64,000 nt of DNA from Orobanche coerulescens (taxonomy: Eukaryota > Streptophyta > Magnoliopsida > Lamiales > Orobanchaceae), in assembly GCA_033398695.1 (NCBI GenBank), contig CM065804.1:122693501-122757500 (forward strand), written 5' to 3'. The translations under genes and the position numbers were made by a program. Under the pieces are notes generated by a model. It saw only the letters and a program-made list of their open reading frames with translations. It searched no databases and was not told where the DNA came from. Of the stretch, positions 22,701 to 34,701 are shown in pieces (position 1 is the first letter of the stretch; each line of letters starts with the position of its first letter).

Positions 22701-23471
22701 TATCATCACTCCACTTTGACAATTGTCTTACAACACGAAAAATCAACAGCATTACAGATTCAGCATTTACCTTCAAAAAAGCACAAAAAAAAAAACTTAT
22801 CTTTATTGCACGTGTGTTTTGCAGCTTTTGCTTACCAGCAAAGAAAGAAGCCAAAGTGAAAACAAGAACAAAGCAAAAGCCCTAGCCTTTTCTGCTTTCC
22901 CCTTCTTTCTAGTACATGACATGGGACTCTTTACATTCTTCATGTAAGCAAGCCTTAAGAAAAATGGTACAATCAAAACTGTTGTAACGATTGTGATTGT
23001 TTTGAATTATTGATTATATGAATGGTGGGATAAGTGACAGAATAAATAATGAATTTAATAATAAATGTGTGGTGAGATGATTGTGTGGTAAATTTTTGTT
23101 GTATAAATTTTTGTATTTGTAACATTGTTGAAGTATTAATGAGAAAGCATCATTGGTCCAAAATTATTTTTTTTGCCCTATATATGTACTAATTTCTCCA
23201 GTCTATCAAAGTTCATGTCAACTTTTACTAGCCAGTGAATTAATTAACTTGGTCTAAAGATTGATTAGCCATCAAAGCCAAACATACCATATCTTCTCCT
23301 AATATTAAGTTTCGTTTTGTTTTTTCAGGTTGAAACTTGTTAGAAATTTTCTCATAAGAGAAAATTGTAAAAATTTATAAAACTTGTAGTGCTAGATTCA
23401 TATTAAAAATATGTTCATAATGTAATTTTATAAATATTTTTTGTTATTATATCTTAAAATATAATCTATGA
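22701..23471. other. AT-rich spacer, nothing recognised
   Basis: This is low-complexity AT-rich sequence with an A-run near 22785. Open frames on both strands are under 75 codons and show no domain. It could be old degraded repeat or genuine intergenic DNA. Confidence 0.4.
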
Positions 23472-23489
23472 CACTACCAAAATTACCAC

Positions 23490-23725
23490 TTTAGCCGATA
23501 CCTGGCGATGGCCGACCGACGTCATCGACTAAAGACTGAGAGTTTAGCCGACGACGGATGGGTTGTCGGCTAAACAACTTTAGCCGACGACTTTGCTTTT
23601 GATCGTCGGCTAAAGTCCTGCTAGTCGTCGGCAAAAGTTGTGTAGTTTAGCCGACGACTACGAGACTTTAGACGACGACAACCATACTTTAGCCGGCGGC
23701 TTGTCGTCGGCTAAAGTCTTACGTA
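23490..23725. repeat. Left subterminal repeats of CACTA E
   Basis: Copies of TTTAGCCGACGAC and its complement GTCGTCGGCTAAA occur in both orientations, several as facing pairs a few bases apart. In CACTA elements such repeats are the binding sites of the element-encoded DNA-binding protein (TnpA type). Confidence 0.85.
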
Positions 23726-23858
23726 CTTTTTTGTGCACAATATATCACCATCTCACACACTTCAACACACCATTTATAACAAACTCAGAAATCGCACAAC
23801 AAGAACACGAAAAACAATAATTTTCTCTGATTTAACCATTCAAGAAATTATATTGAAG

Positions 23859-24057
23859 GTATGTTTTATTGTACTTTGATATCAATTATTTATATTATGC
23901 ACATAAAATATTCGTTTTGATGATTATGAACATGTTTAAGAATAGCGATGATTATATGGTCAAGTATTGCTTTTTTATTAATATTTATATATATGGATTT
24001 GACATCTTGATAAATACGAATTATGGTTGTGTAATATTATTTTTATTTTTGTTATAG
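23859..24057 (+). other. Putative intron in the 5' UTR of the CACTA E transposase
   Basis: The donor GTATGT follows GAAG and the acceptor TTATAG lies one base before the ATG at 24059. Element G has an equivalent intron (57418-57610) also ending one base before its ATG. That conservation supports a real spliced leader. Confidence 0.6.
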
Positions 24058-24058
24058 G

Positions 24059-25230
24059 ATGGATAAAAGTTGGATTGGTCTACAAAAATGGGATCGAAGA
24101 GTCATAGATGGTATGAAAGGGTTTATTCGATTTGTGAAGGAGCATGATAGCGATATGTTCCGTTTTACACTTGATGTTGTATGGGAGAACGTGAAAAAGA
24201 ATGGATTTTGGGATAAATACACATGTTGGATTTACCACGGTGAAAGATCAAATTCAATTATTCCCCGTGATCACGGACAGTACAGTGGTAGCACATCCAA
24301 TTATCCCACAAGAAGGTTGATTGATGACGTGTTTGGTTATTACGAGAGGGACATATCGGCTGAAGGTCAAGAATACCATATAGCTGATCAACCAGTCATC
24401 GGAACGCCTACATTGATCCCCGTTGACACTGTTTCTATTGATAGATACAACAAGCTAATCCAGCTCCGACAGACTCTTCTTTACTCTGGGTGTCACATGA
24501 CGGTTCTTGATAGTGTCATAGAGACTATGCGAGTCAAGGTGGAGAACAAAACATCGATTAAAGCTGTGGATGATTTCTTAGAACTTACAGGGAGATGCTC
24601 CCAGAAGGTCATCATCTTTACAGTAATCACAGTAAAATGAGACAAATCCTAAAAGATCTTAGGCTATCGTACATCAAAATCCACATTTGCATATATGATT
24701 GTGCTTTATTTTAGGGAAAGCCTAATGAAGACATAAAGAGATGTGCGGTAAGTGACATAGAGAGTTATAAGTTCACTCCTTCTGATAAAGAGAAAGCTAT
24801 GAAAGTTCTTTGGCATTTCCCTCTAAAGGATAGATTGGAGAGGCTTTTCATATCTCCTCACACAGCCAAGGCGATGAGATGGCATGCCGAGACTCGCATC
24901 AATGACGAGGATACTATGATAGACCCTTCTTATAGAGAAGCTTGGAAGCATATAGCTAGGGAGTTCCAGAGTTTCCATCAGATGTCCGAAATGTAAGACT
25001 CGGGCTCCCATCTGATGGATTCAACCCTTTTGGCAACATGAGTCTTTCGTATAGTATATGGACGGTTGTAATGGTTCCTTATAACCTTCCTCCATGGATG
25101 TGCATGAAGAAGGAGGGTAATATGTTGACTCACTTAGTAACTGGCCATGGGTATCCGAGAAAGTGTATTGATGTTTATTTGAAACGTTTGATAGAGGAGC
25201 TGAAGTTGTTATGGGAGAAAGGTCATCCGA
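24059..25230 (+). pseudogene. CACTA E transposase (Tnp2-like), 5' part
   Basis: Residues from the ATG at 24059 match the transposase-associated domain (MDKSWIGLQKWDRR, then GFWDKYTCWIYHGE). The conserved segment with the CPCNKC cysteines, present in element G, is deleted here, between KEHD and MFRF. The transposase body follows: MTVLDSVIETMRVKVENK, KVLWHFPLKDRLERLF, SPHTAKAMRWHAETR, and WMCMKKEGNMLTHLV. Stops and frame changes occur near 24640, 24715 and 24995, the last close to the DGFNPFG catalytic region. The gene is cut at 25230 by element F (TSD TCCGA) and resumes at 34702. Confidence 0.88.
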
Positions 25231-27700
25231 TGTAACACCCCAAACTAGGCGGATATTACAGTGCCGTGGATCCCCGACTGGGACCCACCAGGCGGATGAA
25301 AATTGATGAATTAAATAATATAATTGTAGTACCGAACCACATTATATTACCAACTACTCCGATGAGGAGTTTAATAAGTACAACACACCAGGACAATACC
25401 GAATACTACTGTATTTTATATGAAGATAAAATACACAACACTGAATGAAACGGAGTATCCAAATGAAAATCTGCAGTGTAAAATAAATGACAACAACATG
25501 AATGAATGAAAAGAACGGGGCCCACTACTAGTATCACTGCGACTCCTCGCCGTCAACATGCTACTCCCGTGCTTTTGCCTTGCCATGACCAGAAAACAAA
25601 ATCCCCAAACGGGGTCAGTTACACAGAACAATAATCCTCAAGAGTTGAATAAACACAACCATATATATGCTGTATAAACCACAAGTTCGATCAAAAATGA
25701 GCCGGTTAGATTATAACCCAATCTTGTTGAAAACATACGCAATCAAACATGCTGTATGAATCAACTAACAGTACGGCTCAAAGGGTGACGCCACACTACG
25801 CCCGGGATGGAAATGTGTCCGTGCACAAGCCACCAACGAGTATCGATCGAATACACGTGTGGTCTTGTGCCTAATCAGTCTCACGAAGCAATCGACTCCT
25901 GTGTACAGTCCAATGTGAGGCCAACAACCAACACACGACTTAAATATGCCCGACATGAAAATCCTACACATACCAACCGGCATGCCAGTATGACCGAGAA
26001 TGCCACGAGATAACAAAGTGACATCGAAATCAATAATGACTCACCGAGATGAAATGATAGTGAAATGAATGACAGCTCAATGAAATGATTGGAACCGTCG
26101 TTCCTTGTGACTGAAGTGATTAATTGACAATGACAAGTATTGATACGGTTAATACAATGATGAATGAGTTATGATTATGAATGAACAACAACAAAAGGAA
26201 TGAATATCCTTTTAACTGAGTAAGAATTAACTTACACAACCTGTGAAGAATGCCCGTCCACGAACAACGTCCTAAATGAAATGTCGGTCGCTCGAACAAC
26301 CTTGAATAACATAATTACCAATAATACGTTCAATACACATATCAAACACGGGTATAACGAACTCAAAACGTCGATACGATTAAACCAAGTTCATTGGGGC
26401 ATTATATCGAACACTTTGTGGCCAAACTTCGATTGTTTATAACCAAACCTCAATAATACCAACATCAAAACCCCAAGAAGTGTTTCAAACCAACAAAACA
26501 TCTTCAATACGATCAATAATCTAATATGAATATTCAAATTCGTGATTACAGCAACGATTAATCGAAAAACCCCAAATCCAACTCAATATTCAAAGTGTTC
26601 TTGAATAATCCTTCAATAATCCAATGAATAATCAAACATATCCATAATCATGTGTATATCACTTCATACAACAGGATCTTAACATCCAAAACATCATTTC
26701 TCAAAACAAAATCGAAATCCAAGGTGTTAAAGAAATTACCTCTTGAAGATCCAAGCACTTTGATCCGATGAAATCGCGTTAGATCGAAAATCCAAGCTTC
26801 ACAACCGAATGAAAATGATGGAAAATGAATACTCAAGTGATTGATGATGAAGATCTTCCCTCTCAAGCCCTCTCTCTCGGATAGGTTGAAGAAAATGGGA
26901 CAAATGAGTTGAATCTCGCAAAAAAATCGCAATTATAGTGCTGACTGCACTGTGTGCCGTGGCCCAGCCGAAGTGTGCCGCGGCACAGGGCCAAAACTGC
27001 CCCCAGTGATCGTCAGCGTGCCGCAGCCCAGACGAATGTGCCGCGGCAGTGAATCGGCAGTGTGTCGCGGCCCTGTCGGCATGAGCCGCAGCCCCCGGTA
27101 TAGACGGGTTGGCCGATAAGTTGCAACACGAGTGTGCCGCGGCCCGGACGGGTGTGCCACGGCAGTGACTCGGCAGTGTGCCGCGGCCCTGCCGGCATGA
27201 GCCGCGGCCCACGGTACAGGCTGCTCGGCCAAAAATTGGAAAATGTGTGTGCCGCGGCGCACACTCCTTGTGCCGCGGCCCACACCCCCCTTGGGTCCTA
27301 AAATGAAGAAAAATGACCCGGGAAGGGAAAAAAGCAATAGGAATCAATATTTAGGAAATAATAACACGAAATGGAAGTGCGGAAACCCCAAAACGGTGGT
27401 TCCAAGCAATGATTACAAGGGTTCGTCCAACAAAAACACGATTTGAACAATGAAGAGATTTGAAATGACATGAATTCCAATGTCAACATCGACTAATGAA
27501 TCCAATACAACAATCAAGATAATACTCTTGTATCGATTCCCGAAAGGTAGATACACTGAACAATATCGATACACAACTCGAAGTTATTCCGAACGGTGAA
27601 CATGGATGAATGATTATTAACAAGTGAAAAAAATCACATAGTGACAATTACCGAATGGAATTACTGAATGATAATGACTGAATTACACCCGGGTATTACA
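25231..27700 (-). repeat. Element F 3' LTR
   Basis: The LTR is 2470 bp. Read on the minus strand it starts TGTAATACCCGGGTG and ends GGGGTGTTACA. A GC-rich palindrome array lies at 26952-27288. A TATA-like CTATAATT is at about 26932-26939, just downstream on the minus strand. The rest is AT-rich and non-coding. Confidence 0.92.
26952..27288 (-). repeat. Array of TGCCGCGGC-type palindromes in element F U3
   Basis: About ten copies of TGTGCCGCGGC(A/C) or one-step variants occur, for example GTGCCGCGGCAC, a perfect palindrome. Several are joined to CCCTGCCGGCATGAGCCG, which carries a further palindrome, GCCGGC. The block is sharply GC-richer than the surrounding LTR. The matching array in the other LTR is 33946-34280. 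Confidence 0.85.
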
Positions 27701-27703
27701 TAC

Positions 27704-27717
27704 ACCCCTCCTTAAAA
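27704..27717 (-). other. Element F polypurine tract with adjacent hairpin
   Basis: On the minus strand CTTTTAAGGAGGGG lies just before the 3' LTR. It is preceded by TTTCGAGGACGAAAC, a short stem of the same kind as in A, B and D. Confidence 0.8.
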
Positions 27718-27759
27718 GAGTTTCGTCCTCGAAACTAAGGGTCAAACAACTCGGGATAA

Positions 27760-29100
27760 CTCTCCCGCATACTCTCCTCGGTTTCCCAAGTAGCCTCTTC
27801 AACTCCGTGTCTAGACCACTGAATCTTGACCAAAGGAATCGTCTTGTTCCTCAACTGTTTGATTCGCCGCTATAAAACTCGTATAGGATGCTCCTCATAC
27901 GAATGATCATCCGCGATCTTGATTTCGTCGAACTGAAGTATGTGGCTCGGGTCGGCAACATACTTCCGCAATTGAGAGACGTGAAACACATTATGAATTC
28001 GGATCAACGCCGGGGGTAAAGCCAATTGATAAGCTAGCTCGCCTACTCGATCTAAAATCTCAAACGGTCCAATGAATCTCGGACTCAACTTTTCCCATTT
28101 TCCGAAACAGAAAATACCTCGACTCGGGGATGCCTTGACCAACACGTGGTCACCTATCTCGAACTCTAGTGGTCGACGACGATTATCTGCATATGATTTC
28201 TGTCGACTCTGAGCTGTCGACATACGACTCCTGATCAAAGCTACCTTCTCACGGGCGGCTATAAGCATATCGGGCTCGGTGCTGATTGATTCTAATAAGT
28301 CATCCCAACACAAAGGAGATCGACAACAATGACCGTACAAGGCGTCGTAAGATGCTATCTTAATCGCAGCATGCCAACTATTATTGTACGTGAACTAAAT
28401 CAATGGTAGTTGGGCTTCCCAATTGTCTTTCCAATTGAGGACGCATGCCCTCAATATGTCCTCCAATGTCTGAATAGTCCTCTCTGATTGTCCGCCGGAC
28501 TGAGAATGAAAAGCGGTACTGATATTAAGCTGAGTTCCCATAGCACGATGAACTGATTTCCAAAATGTGACAGAATCGTCCATCACGATCGGAAATGATA
28601 CTCTTCGGAGTACCATGCCATCTCACTATCTCTTTGATGAACAACTGGGTCAGTCTCTCAGGACCCCACGTATCCTTAATCTCAAGGAAATGAGCTGACT
28701 TAGTTAAGCGGTCCAAAATCACCCAAATTGTGTACATGCAATGACGACTCATCGGCAAACTCGTGATGAAGTCCATAGAAATGTCTACCCACTTCCACTC
28801 TGAAATAGGGAGAGGTCTCAGCAAACCCGCCGGTTGCTGATGTTCTATCTTGACTTGCTGACATGCTAAGCATCTCGAAACAAATTCTGCGACTTCTCGC
28901 TTGATATTACTCCCCCAGTAATTTTGTTTCGAGTCCTTGTACATCTTGCTAGACCCCGGATGAACGGAAAAAGGGGTAACATGAGCTTCTCTCAAAATCG
29001 AGTTTTTTAACTCGTCATTAGCCGGTACCCATAACCGATTCTTAAGTCGCAAAAGTCCATTCTCATGGACCACAAATCCAGGGCTTTCCCTTGAGCCACA
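27760..29100 (-). pseudogene. Element F integrase and C-terminal region
   Basis: On the minus strand the order is the zinc domain (CLACQQVKIEHQQPAG), the core starting DISMDFITSLPMS, SDRDGRF, then TAFHSQSGGQSERTIQTLE, and the C-terminal HNVFHVSQLRKYV with QFDEIKIADD. The family motif before the catalytic Glu is normally HPQTDGQSER, and here the T-D is changed to S-G. The frame is broken near 28530, 28390 and 28340. The chromodomain-like end is degraded. Confidence 0.88.
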
Positions 29101-29399
29101 TCCCCACGGATGAGCAACAATGATGGGTCTGAACCCTGATTCACTCTAATTGCCTCCTCAAGTGGCGATGAAATCTCTTACAAGCAAGGTTGCCCTTACA
29201 CTTGCTGAAGCCAGACCTCGATCTCGGGTCTAAGGAATTCCTACTGAAGCTCCTTCTGAACTGTTAAACGAGCAAGCATCTTCTCCTGAACGGACTTACG
29301 ACTCAAGGCGTCGGCGACAACGTTGCCTTGCCCGGGTGGTAAAATATCTCAATATCATAATCTTTTATTAGTTCCAACCACCGCCGATGTCGCATATTT

Positions 29400-30320
29400 A
29401 ACTCCTTCTGAGTAAATATATACTTCAACTCTTGTGATTGGTGAATAACTGACAGGTGACGCCATAAAGGTAATGGCGCCAAATTACCAACGCAAAAACC
29501 ATGGCTGCTAGCTCCAGGTCGTGGGTCGGATAATTAACCAGCTAATCCGAGGAAACTTCGGATTTCCTTAACATTCTTCGGAGGTTGCCAATCTCGGATA
29601 GCTTCCGTCTTATGAGGGTCGACACGAACTCCGTCTGATGAAATTACATGCCCGAGAAACGTCGCTTTGGACTTCTAGAACTCACATATGGAAAACTTTC
29701 CATAAAGCTGCTCTCGTCTCAACATGTCGAGAACCTGATGTAGGTGAAGCTCGTGCTCCTCCCAGTCATGAGAATAAATTAAAATGTCATCAATAAAGAC
29801 AACCACGAACTGATCCAAAAAGTCGATGAAGACCCGATTCATTAACTCCATGAATACCGCAGGTGCATTAGTGCATTAATTAACTCCACAAACTCATAAT
29901 GGCCATAGCGTGTTTGAAACGCCGTCCTCGCGATATCCGACTCTCGAATTCGCAACTGATGATATCCAGATCTTAAGTCGATCTAAAAAAAAAATACTGA
30001 AGTTCCCTGAAGTTGATCTAAGGGATCATCGATGCGGGGTAGAGGATACTTATCCTTGATCATCATCCTGTTTAACTCCTGATAATTAATACACACACGA
30101 ACGAACCATGCTTCTCCTTGACAGATAACACTGGTGCTCCCCACGGGGACGCACTCGGTCGGAGATAACCTTTCTCGAACAATTCCTCAAGTTGAATCTT
30201 CAACTCTTGCATTTCGGTCGGGGCCATCCGGTATGGTGCCTTTGATAACGGGGACGTACCGGGCTCCAACTCACTCGTGAATTCCACAACTCTTTGTGAA
30301 GGCAACCAGGTAACTCGTCT
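29400..30320 (-). pseudogene. Element F reverse transcriptase and RNase H remnant
   Basis: The minus strand shows [26 protein letters not shown] text, [20 protein letters not shown], and the catalytic FIDDILIYS near 29785-29815, then [16 protein letters not shown] and [13 protein letters not shown]. Immediately after this the sequence jumps to [16 protein letters not shown]. The stretch that should carry the RNase H catalytic SDAS is therefore deleted. Multiple stops occur. Confidence 0.85.
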
Positions 30321-30333
30321 GGGGATACATCGT

Positions 30334-30546
30334 CAATCGATGCCAATGATACCACGAATGATTGAACATTTCGATTGCCCTAGAACGGTCAATCGATGAA
30401 AATGATACAATGAATGATTGAACAACTCGATTGCCTTAGAACGGCCAATCGATGAAAATGATACAATGAATGATTGAACAACTCGATTGCCTTAGAACGG
30501 CCAATCGATGAAAATGATACAACGAATGATTGAACAACTCGATTGA
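30334..30546. repeat. 56-bp tandem repeat in the element F protease-RT linker
   Basis: About 3.8 units of 56 bp (starts 30334, 30390, 30446 and 30502) each begin CAATCGATG and contain ATGAATGATTGAACAACTCG. Units 2 and 3 are identical by eye; unit 1 is the most diverged. The repeat sits in the pol linker between the protease and the start of reverse transcriptase, where no other gypsy copy in the window has it. Confidence 0.9.
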
Positions 30547-30960
30547 GGAATTTCTCTGCTTCCATCATATTAATAATTCTTCTGGAACAACGGGGATTAC
30601 CTCCTTGAAATACACACTCGACTCCAACGACTGGAATGATAGTGACCAAACGCTTACAAACACTGAGGATAGTATCATGACGATCCATCCAACTAATACC
30701 TAATATTACATCGTCCTTAAATAAATTCACAACGATTAGGTCCACCAACCAATCGCGGTTATTAAGCTTACTTTGGTATGATTTCCGAAAATTCTTCCAT
30801 CGTTAGGTAGACCGATGGTATGAAGTCCACAAGCAATAGGACTATCCAAATTAAGTCTATTCAAACATGATTCGCAAATGAATGAATGTGGTGCACCAGT
30901 ATCAAAATGTAAACACAGGTTGAAATAAAATTATGAGTATACCTGAGATCATTCGGGCCG
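30389..30960 (-). pseudogene. Element F protease
   Basis: The minus strand keeps the catalytic FDTGAPHSFI near 30885-30915 and, downstream, DLIVVNLFKDDVILGISWMDRHD. The active-site Asp lost in element B is therefore still present here. The region is interrupted by stops and ends in the 56-bp repeat. Confidence 0.82.
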
Positions 30961-31089
30961 CCGGATCGTCGATCCTCTTCATCACATGAATCCGGGACTT
31001 GCCGGCCCCCGAACCGGACGCTCCCGTCTGATAAATATGAGCTCCTACTTTATTTGCTTCCATCGTCTTAAACGACACTGACAGAGTAG

Positions 31090-31702
31090 TCTGATTCTGA
31101 ATCGCTGATTGCTTCGGGGTCTGAGATGCCGCCGGAGCCGACTTGGAGTCCTTTCGGCAAAAACGGGCCTTATACCCAAAAATCCCACAATTATGGCACG
31201 TGATAGACGGTTTCAGACACTTAGTGCTGCAATGACCCGGCGCTCTACAGTTGAAACAGGTGATGGCCGAACTGGCCGCTCAGAACTGAGATCCCGCACG
31301 ATTATGCACCGTAGGAGGTCGCTCAGAAACGATAGGGCCCGCACGAGGATTCTTGAAGGTTGACTGACTGCCTTCGGACTGATTACGCTTCGTTGATTTC
31401 TTGCTGACAGATAAAGGTTGTTGCTCAGCAATTTCCTTGGCAGCAGGCTCATACGGGAGAGTTCTCTCAATTAATTCAGCCATAGTGGCGCAATGATGAT
31501 TGAGCAATTGCATATGGGTCATCATGACCTGCATAAAAGTGAGTGGATCAACCCGAACATCTTCCGATCGAGCTGAGTCCTGGGTACGTCTTCCTGACAG
31601 TGAGTGATTATTCCCCGGGTTCCGGCCCGCACCGCGGCCTCTCCCCGTGCATCCCCTGACAGCTCTCTCCATACTGAAGTAGGAAGGTCGCATGATAATC
31701 AT
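31090..31702 (-). pseudogene. gag: Element F gag with large internal deletion
   Basis: The minus-strand N-terminus is Arg/Gly-rich (CTGRGRGAGRNPG). The sequence passes from FMQVMMTHMQ directly to LLNHHCATMAELIE. In element B those two segments are about 500 bp apart, so nearly the whole gag core domain is missing. Two CCHC knuckles follow (CFNCRAPGHCSTKC and CHNCGIFGYKARFC, about 31150-31270). Confidence 0.82.
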
Positions 31703-32212
31703 AGATCTCGTTTGAGTACCGCATTATGATTTACATCATGAAATGATGAAAATGAGCATACGCGCTCTAATACAGTGATTACATGAATGATTAACTGAGG
31801 TGACATGATGATCTGATGCAATTCTTGAAATGAGTAGCTTGAACAAGTTAACAAGATTAATGATATGATCTTCCAGAACAATAACTGAGTAATGAAATGA
31901 ATTGAGTAATTAATGAGTTAACATGATCGTCCTGATCATCAATTGAGTAATGAAATGAATTGAGTAATTAATGAGTTAACATGATCGTCCTAATCATAAT
32001 GAATGATGATGTTTGAGGATTGTTAATTGATGAATGATGAATGACTGATTATTGCCAGAAATTATACCATGGCGTTAGAAATCTTACAGTTCTTTCGGTC
32101 TGATTGGCTCGGCATTTGCATAGGTCGCACGTGACGCGAAAGTCCAATGATACTAGTCTGATGACGATGATTTCAAATGAGACAGGACTCGGAAGGTAGT
32201 ATTCAAAACCAC
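31703..32212 (-). other. Element F leader
   Basis: This is non-coding sequence between the primer site and gag. It includes a direct repeat of about 60 bp (ATGAAATGAATTGAGTAATT near 31893 and 31951). Confidence 0.6.
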
Positions 32213-32224
32213 GCTCCGATACCA
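32213..32224 (-). other. Element F primer-binding site
   Basis: On the minus strand this reads TGGTATCGGAGC, four bases from the LTR end. It is identical to the element A primer site. Confidence 0.85.
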
Positions 32225-32228
32225 ACTT

Positions 32229-34696
32229 TGTAACACCCCAAACTAGGCGGATATTACAGTGCCGTGGATCCCCGACTGGGACCCACCAGGCGGATGAAAA
32301 CTGGTGAATTAAATAATATAATTGTAGTACCGAACCACATTATATTACCAACTACTCCGATGAGGAGTTTAAGTACAACACACTAGGACAATACCGAATA
32401 CTAGTGTATTTTATATGAAGATAAAATACACAACACTGAATGAAACGGAGTATCCAAATGAAAATCTGCAGCGGAAAATAAATGACAACAACATGAATGC
32501 CTGAAAAGAACGGGGCCCCCTACTAGTATCACTGGGACTCCTCGCCGTCAACATGCTACTTCCATGCTTTTGCCTTGCCATGACCTGAAAACAAAATCCC
32601 CAAACGGGGTCAGTTACACAGAACAACAATCCTCAAGAGTTGAATAAACACAACCATATATATGCTATATAAACCACAAGTTCGATCAAAAATGAATCGG
32701 TTAGATTATAAACCAATCTTGTTGAAAACATACGCAATCAAACATGCTGTATGAATCAACTAATAGTACGGCTCAAAGGGTGGCGCCACACTACGCCCGG
32801 TATGGAAATGTATTCGTGCACAAGCCACCAACGAGTATCGATCGAATACACGTGTGGTCTTGTACCTAATCAGTCTCACGAAGTAATCGACTCGTGTGCA
32901 CAGTCCAATGTGAGGCCAACAACCAACACATGACTTAAATGTGCCCGACATGAAAATCCTACACATACCAACCGGCACGCCAGTATGACCCGGAATGCCA
33001 CGAGATAACAAAGTGACATCAAAATCAATAATGACTCACCGAGATGAAATGATAGTGTAATAAATGACAGCTCAATGAAATGATTGGAACTGTCGTTCCT
33101 TGTGACTGAAGTGATTAATTGACAATGACAAGTATTGATACGGTTAATACAATGATGAATGAGTTATGATTATGAATGTACAACAATAAAAGGAATGAAT
33201 ATCCTTTTAACTGAGTAAGAATTAACTTACACAACCGATGAAGAATGCCCGTCCACGAACAATATCCTAAATGAAATGTCGGTCGCTCGAACAATCTTGA
33301 ATAACACAATTACCAGTAATCCATTCAATACACGTATCAAACACGGGTATAACAAACTCAAAACGTCAATACGATTAAACCAAGTTCATTAGGGCATTAT
33401 ATCGAACACTTTGTGGCCAAACTTCGATTGTTTATAACCAAACCTCAATAATACCAACATCAAAACCCCAAGAAGTGTTTCAAACCAACAAAACATCTTC
33501 AATACGATCAATAATCCAATATGAATATTCAAATTCGTGATTACAACAACGATTAATCGAAAACCCCCAAATCCAACTCAATATTCAAAGTGTTCTTGAA
33601 TAATCCTTCAATAATCCAATGAATAATCAAACATATCCATAATCATGTGTATATTACTTCATACAACATGATATTAACATCCAAAACATCATTTCTCAAA
33701 ACAAAATCGAAATCCAAGGTGTTGAAGAAATTACCTCTTGAAGATTCAAGCACTTTGATCCGATGAAATCGCGTTAGATCGACAATCCGAGCTTCACAAC
33801 CGAATGAAAATGATGGAAAATGAATACTCAAGTGATTGATGATGAAGATCTTCCCTCTCAAGCCCTCTCTCTCGGATAGGTTAAAGAAAATGGGAAAAAT
33901 GAGTTGAATCTCGCAAAAAAATCGCAATTATAGTGCTGACTGCACTGTGTGCCGTGGCCCAGCCGAAGTGTGCCGTGGCACAGGGCCAAAACTGCCCCCA
34001 GTGATCGGCAGCGTGTCGCGGCCCAGACGAATGTGCCGCGGCAGTGACTCGGCAGTGTGCCGCGGCCCTGTCGGCATGAGCCGCAGCCCCCGGTAAAGAC
34101 GGGTTGGCCGATAAGTTGCAACATGAGTGTGCCGCGGCCCGGACGGGTGTGCCGCGGCAGTGACTCGGCAGTGTGCCGCGGCCCTGCCGGCATGAGCCGT
34201 GGCTCACGGTACAGGCTGCTCGGCCAAAAAATTGGAAAATGTGTGTGCCGCGGCGCACACTCCTTGTGTCGCGGCCCACACCCCCCTTGGGTCCTAAAAT
34301 GAAGAAAAATGACCCGGGAAGGGAAAAAAGCAATAGGAATCAATATTTAGGAAACAATATCACGAAATGGAAGTGCAGAAACCCCAAAACGGTGGTTCCA
34401 AGTAATGATTACAAGGGTTCGTCCAACAAAAACACGATTTGAACAATGAAGAGATTTGAAATGACATGAATTCCAACGTCAACATCGACTAATGAATCAA
34501 ATACAACAATCAAGATAATACTCTTGTCTCGATTCCTGAAAGGTAGATACACTGAACAATATCGATACACAACTCGAAGTTATTCCGAACGGTGAACACG
34601 GATGAATGATTATTAACAAGTGAAAAAAATCACATAGTGACAATTACCGAATGGAATTACTGAATGATAATGACTGAATTACAACCGGGTATTACA
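32229..34696 (-). repeat. Element F 5' LTR
   Basis: This is the 2468-bp partner of 25231-27700, with palindrome array 33946-34280 and the same termini. Differences are scattered single bases, with a small deletion near 32370. Confidence 0.92.
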
Positions 34697-34701
34697 TCCG
34701 A

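Larger units (their letters stand above)
25231..34696 (-). mobile_element. Element F: Ty3/gypsy retrotransposon (minus strand)
   Basis: LTRs 25231-27700 (3') and 32229-34696 (5') are almost equal in length and very similar by eye. TSD TCCGA lies at 25226-25230 and 34697-34701. It has a primer site, gag remnants, CCHC knuckles, protease, reverse transcriptase and integrase, all on the minus strand and all broken. Wording is close to element B (same Tekay-like lineage) but the LTRs belong to a different family. Internal deletions have removed most of the gag domain and the RNase H active site. Confidence 0.93.

Noticed and set aside
22723..22947. Short frame in AT-rich DNA as a small gene
   Set aside because: No domain, low-complexity Lys-rich text, and no start context or neighbours to support it.
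26799..27347. 182-codon open frame on the minus strand (and its 161-codon counterpart at 33858-34343)
   Set aside because: It crosses the GC-rich palindrome array and TATA region of the element F LTR. The Arg/Ala/His/Gly-rich text follows from the repeat composition, and three overlapping frames are open at once.
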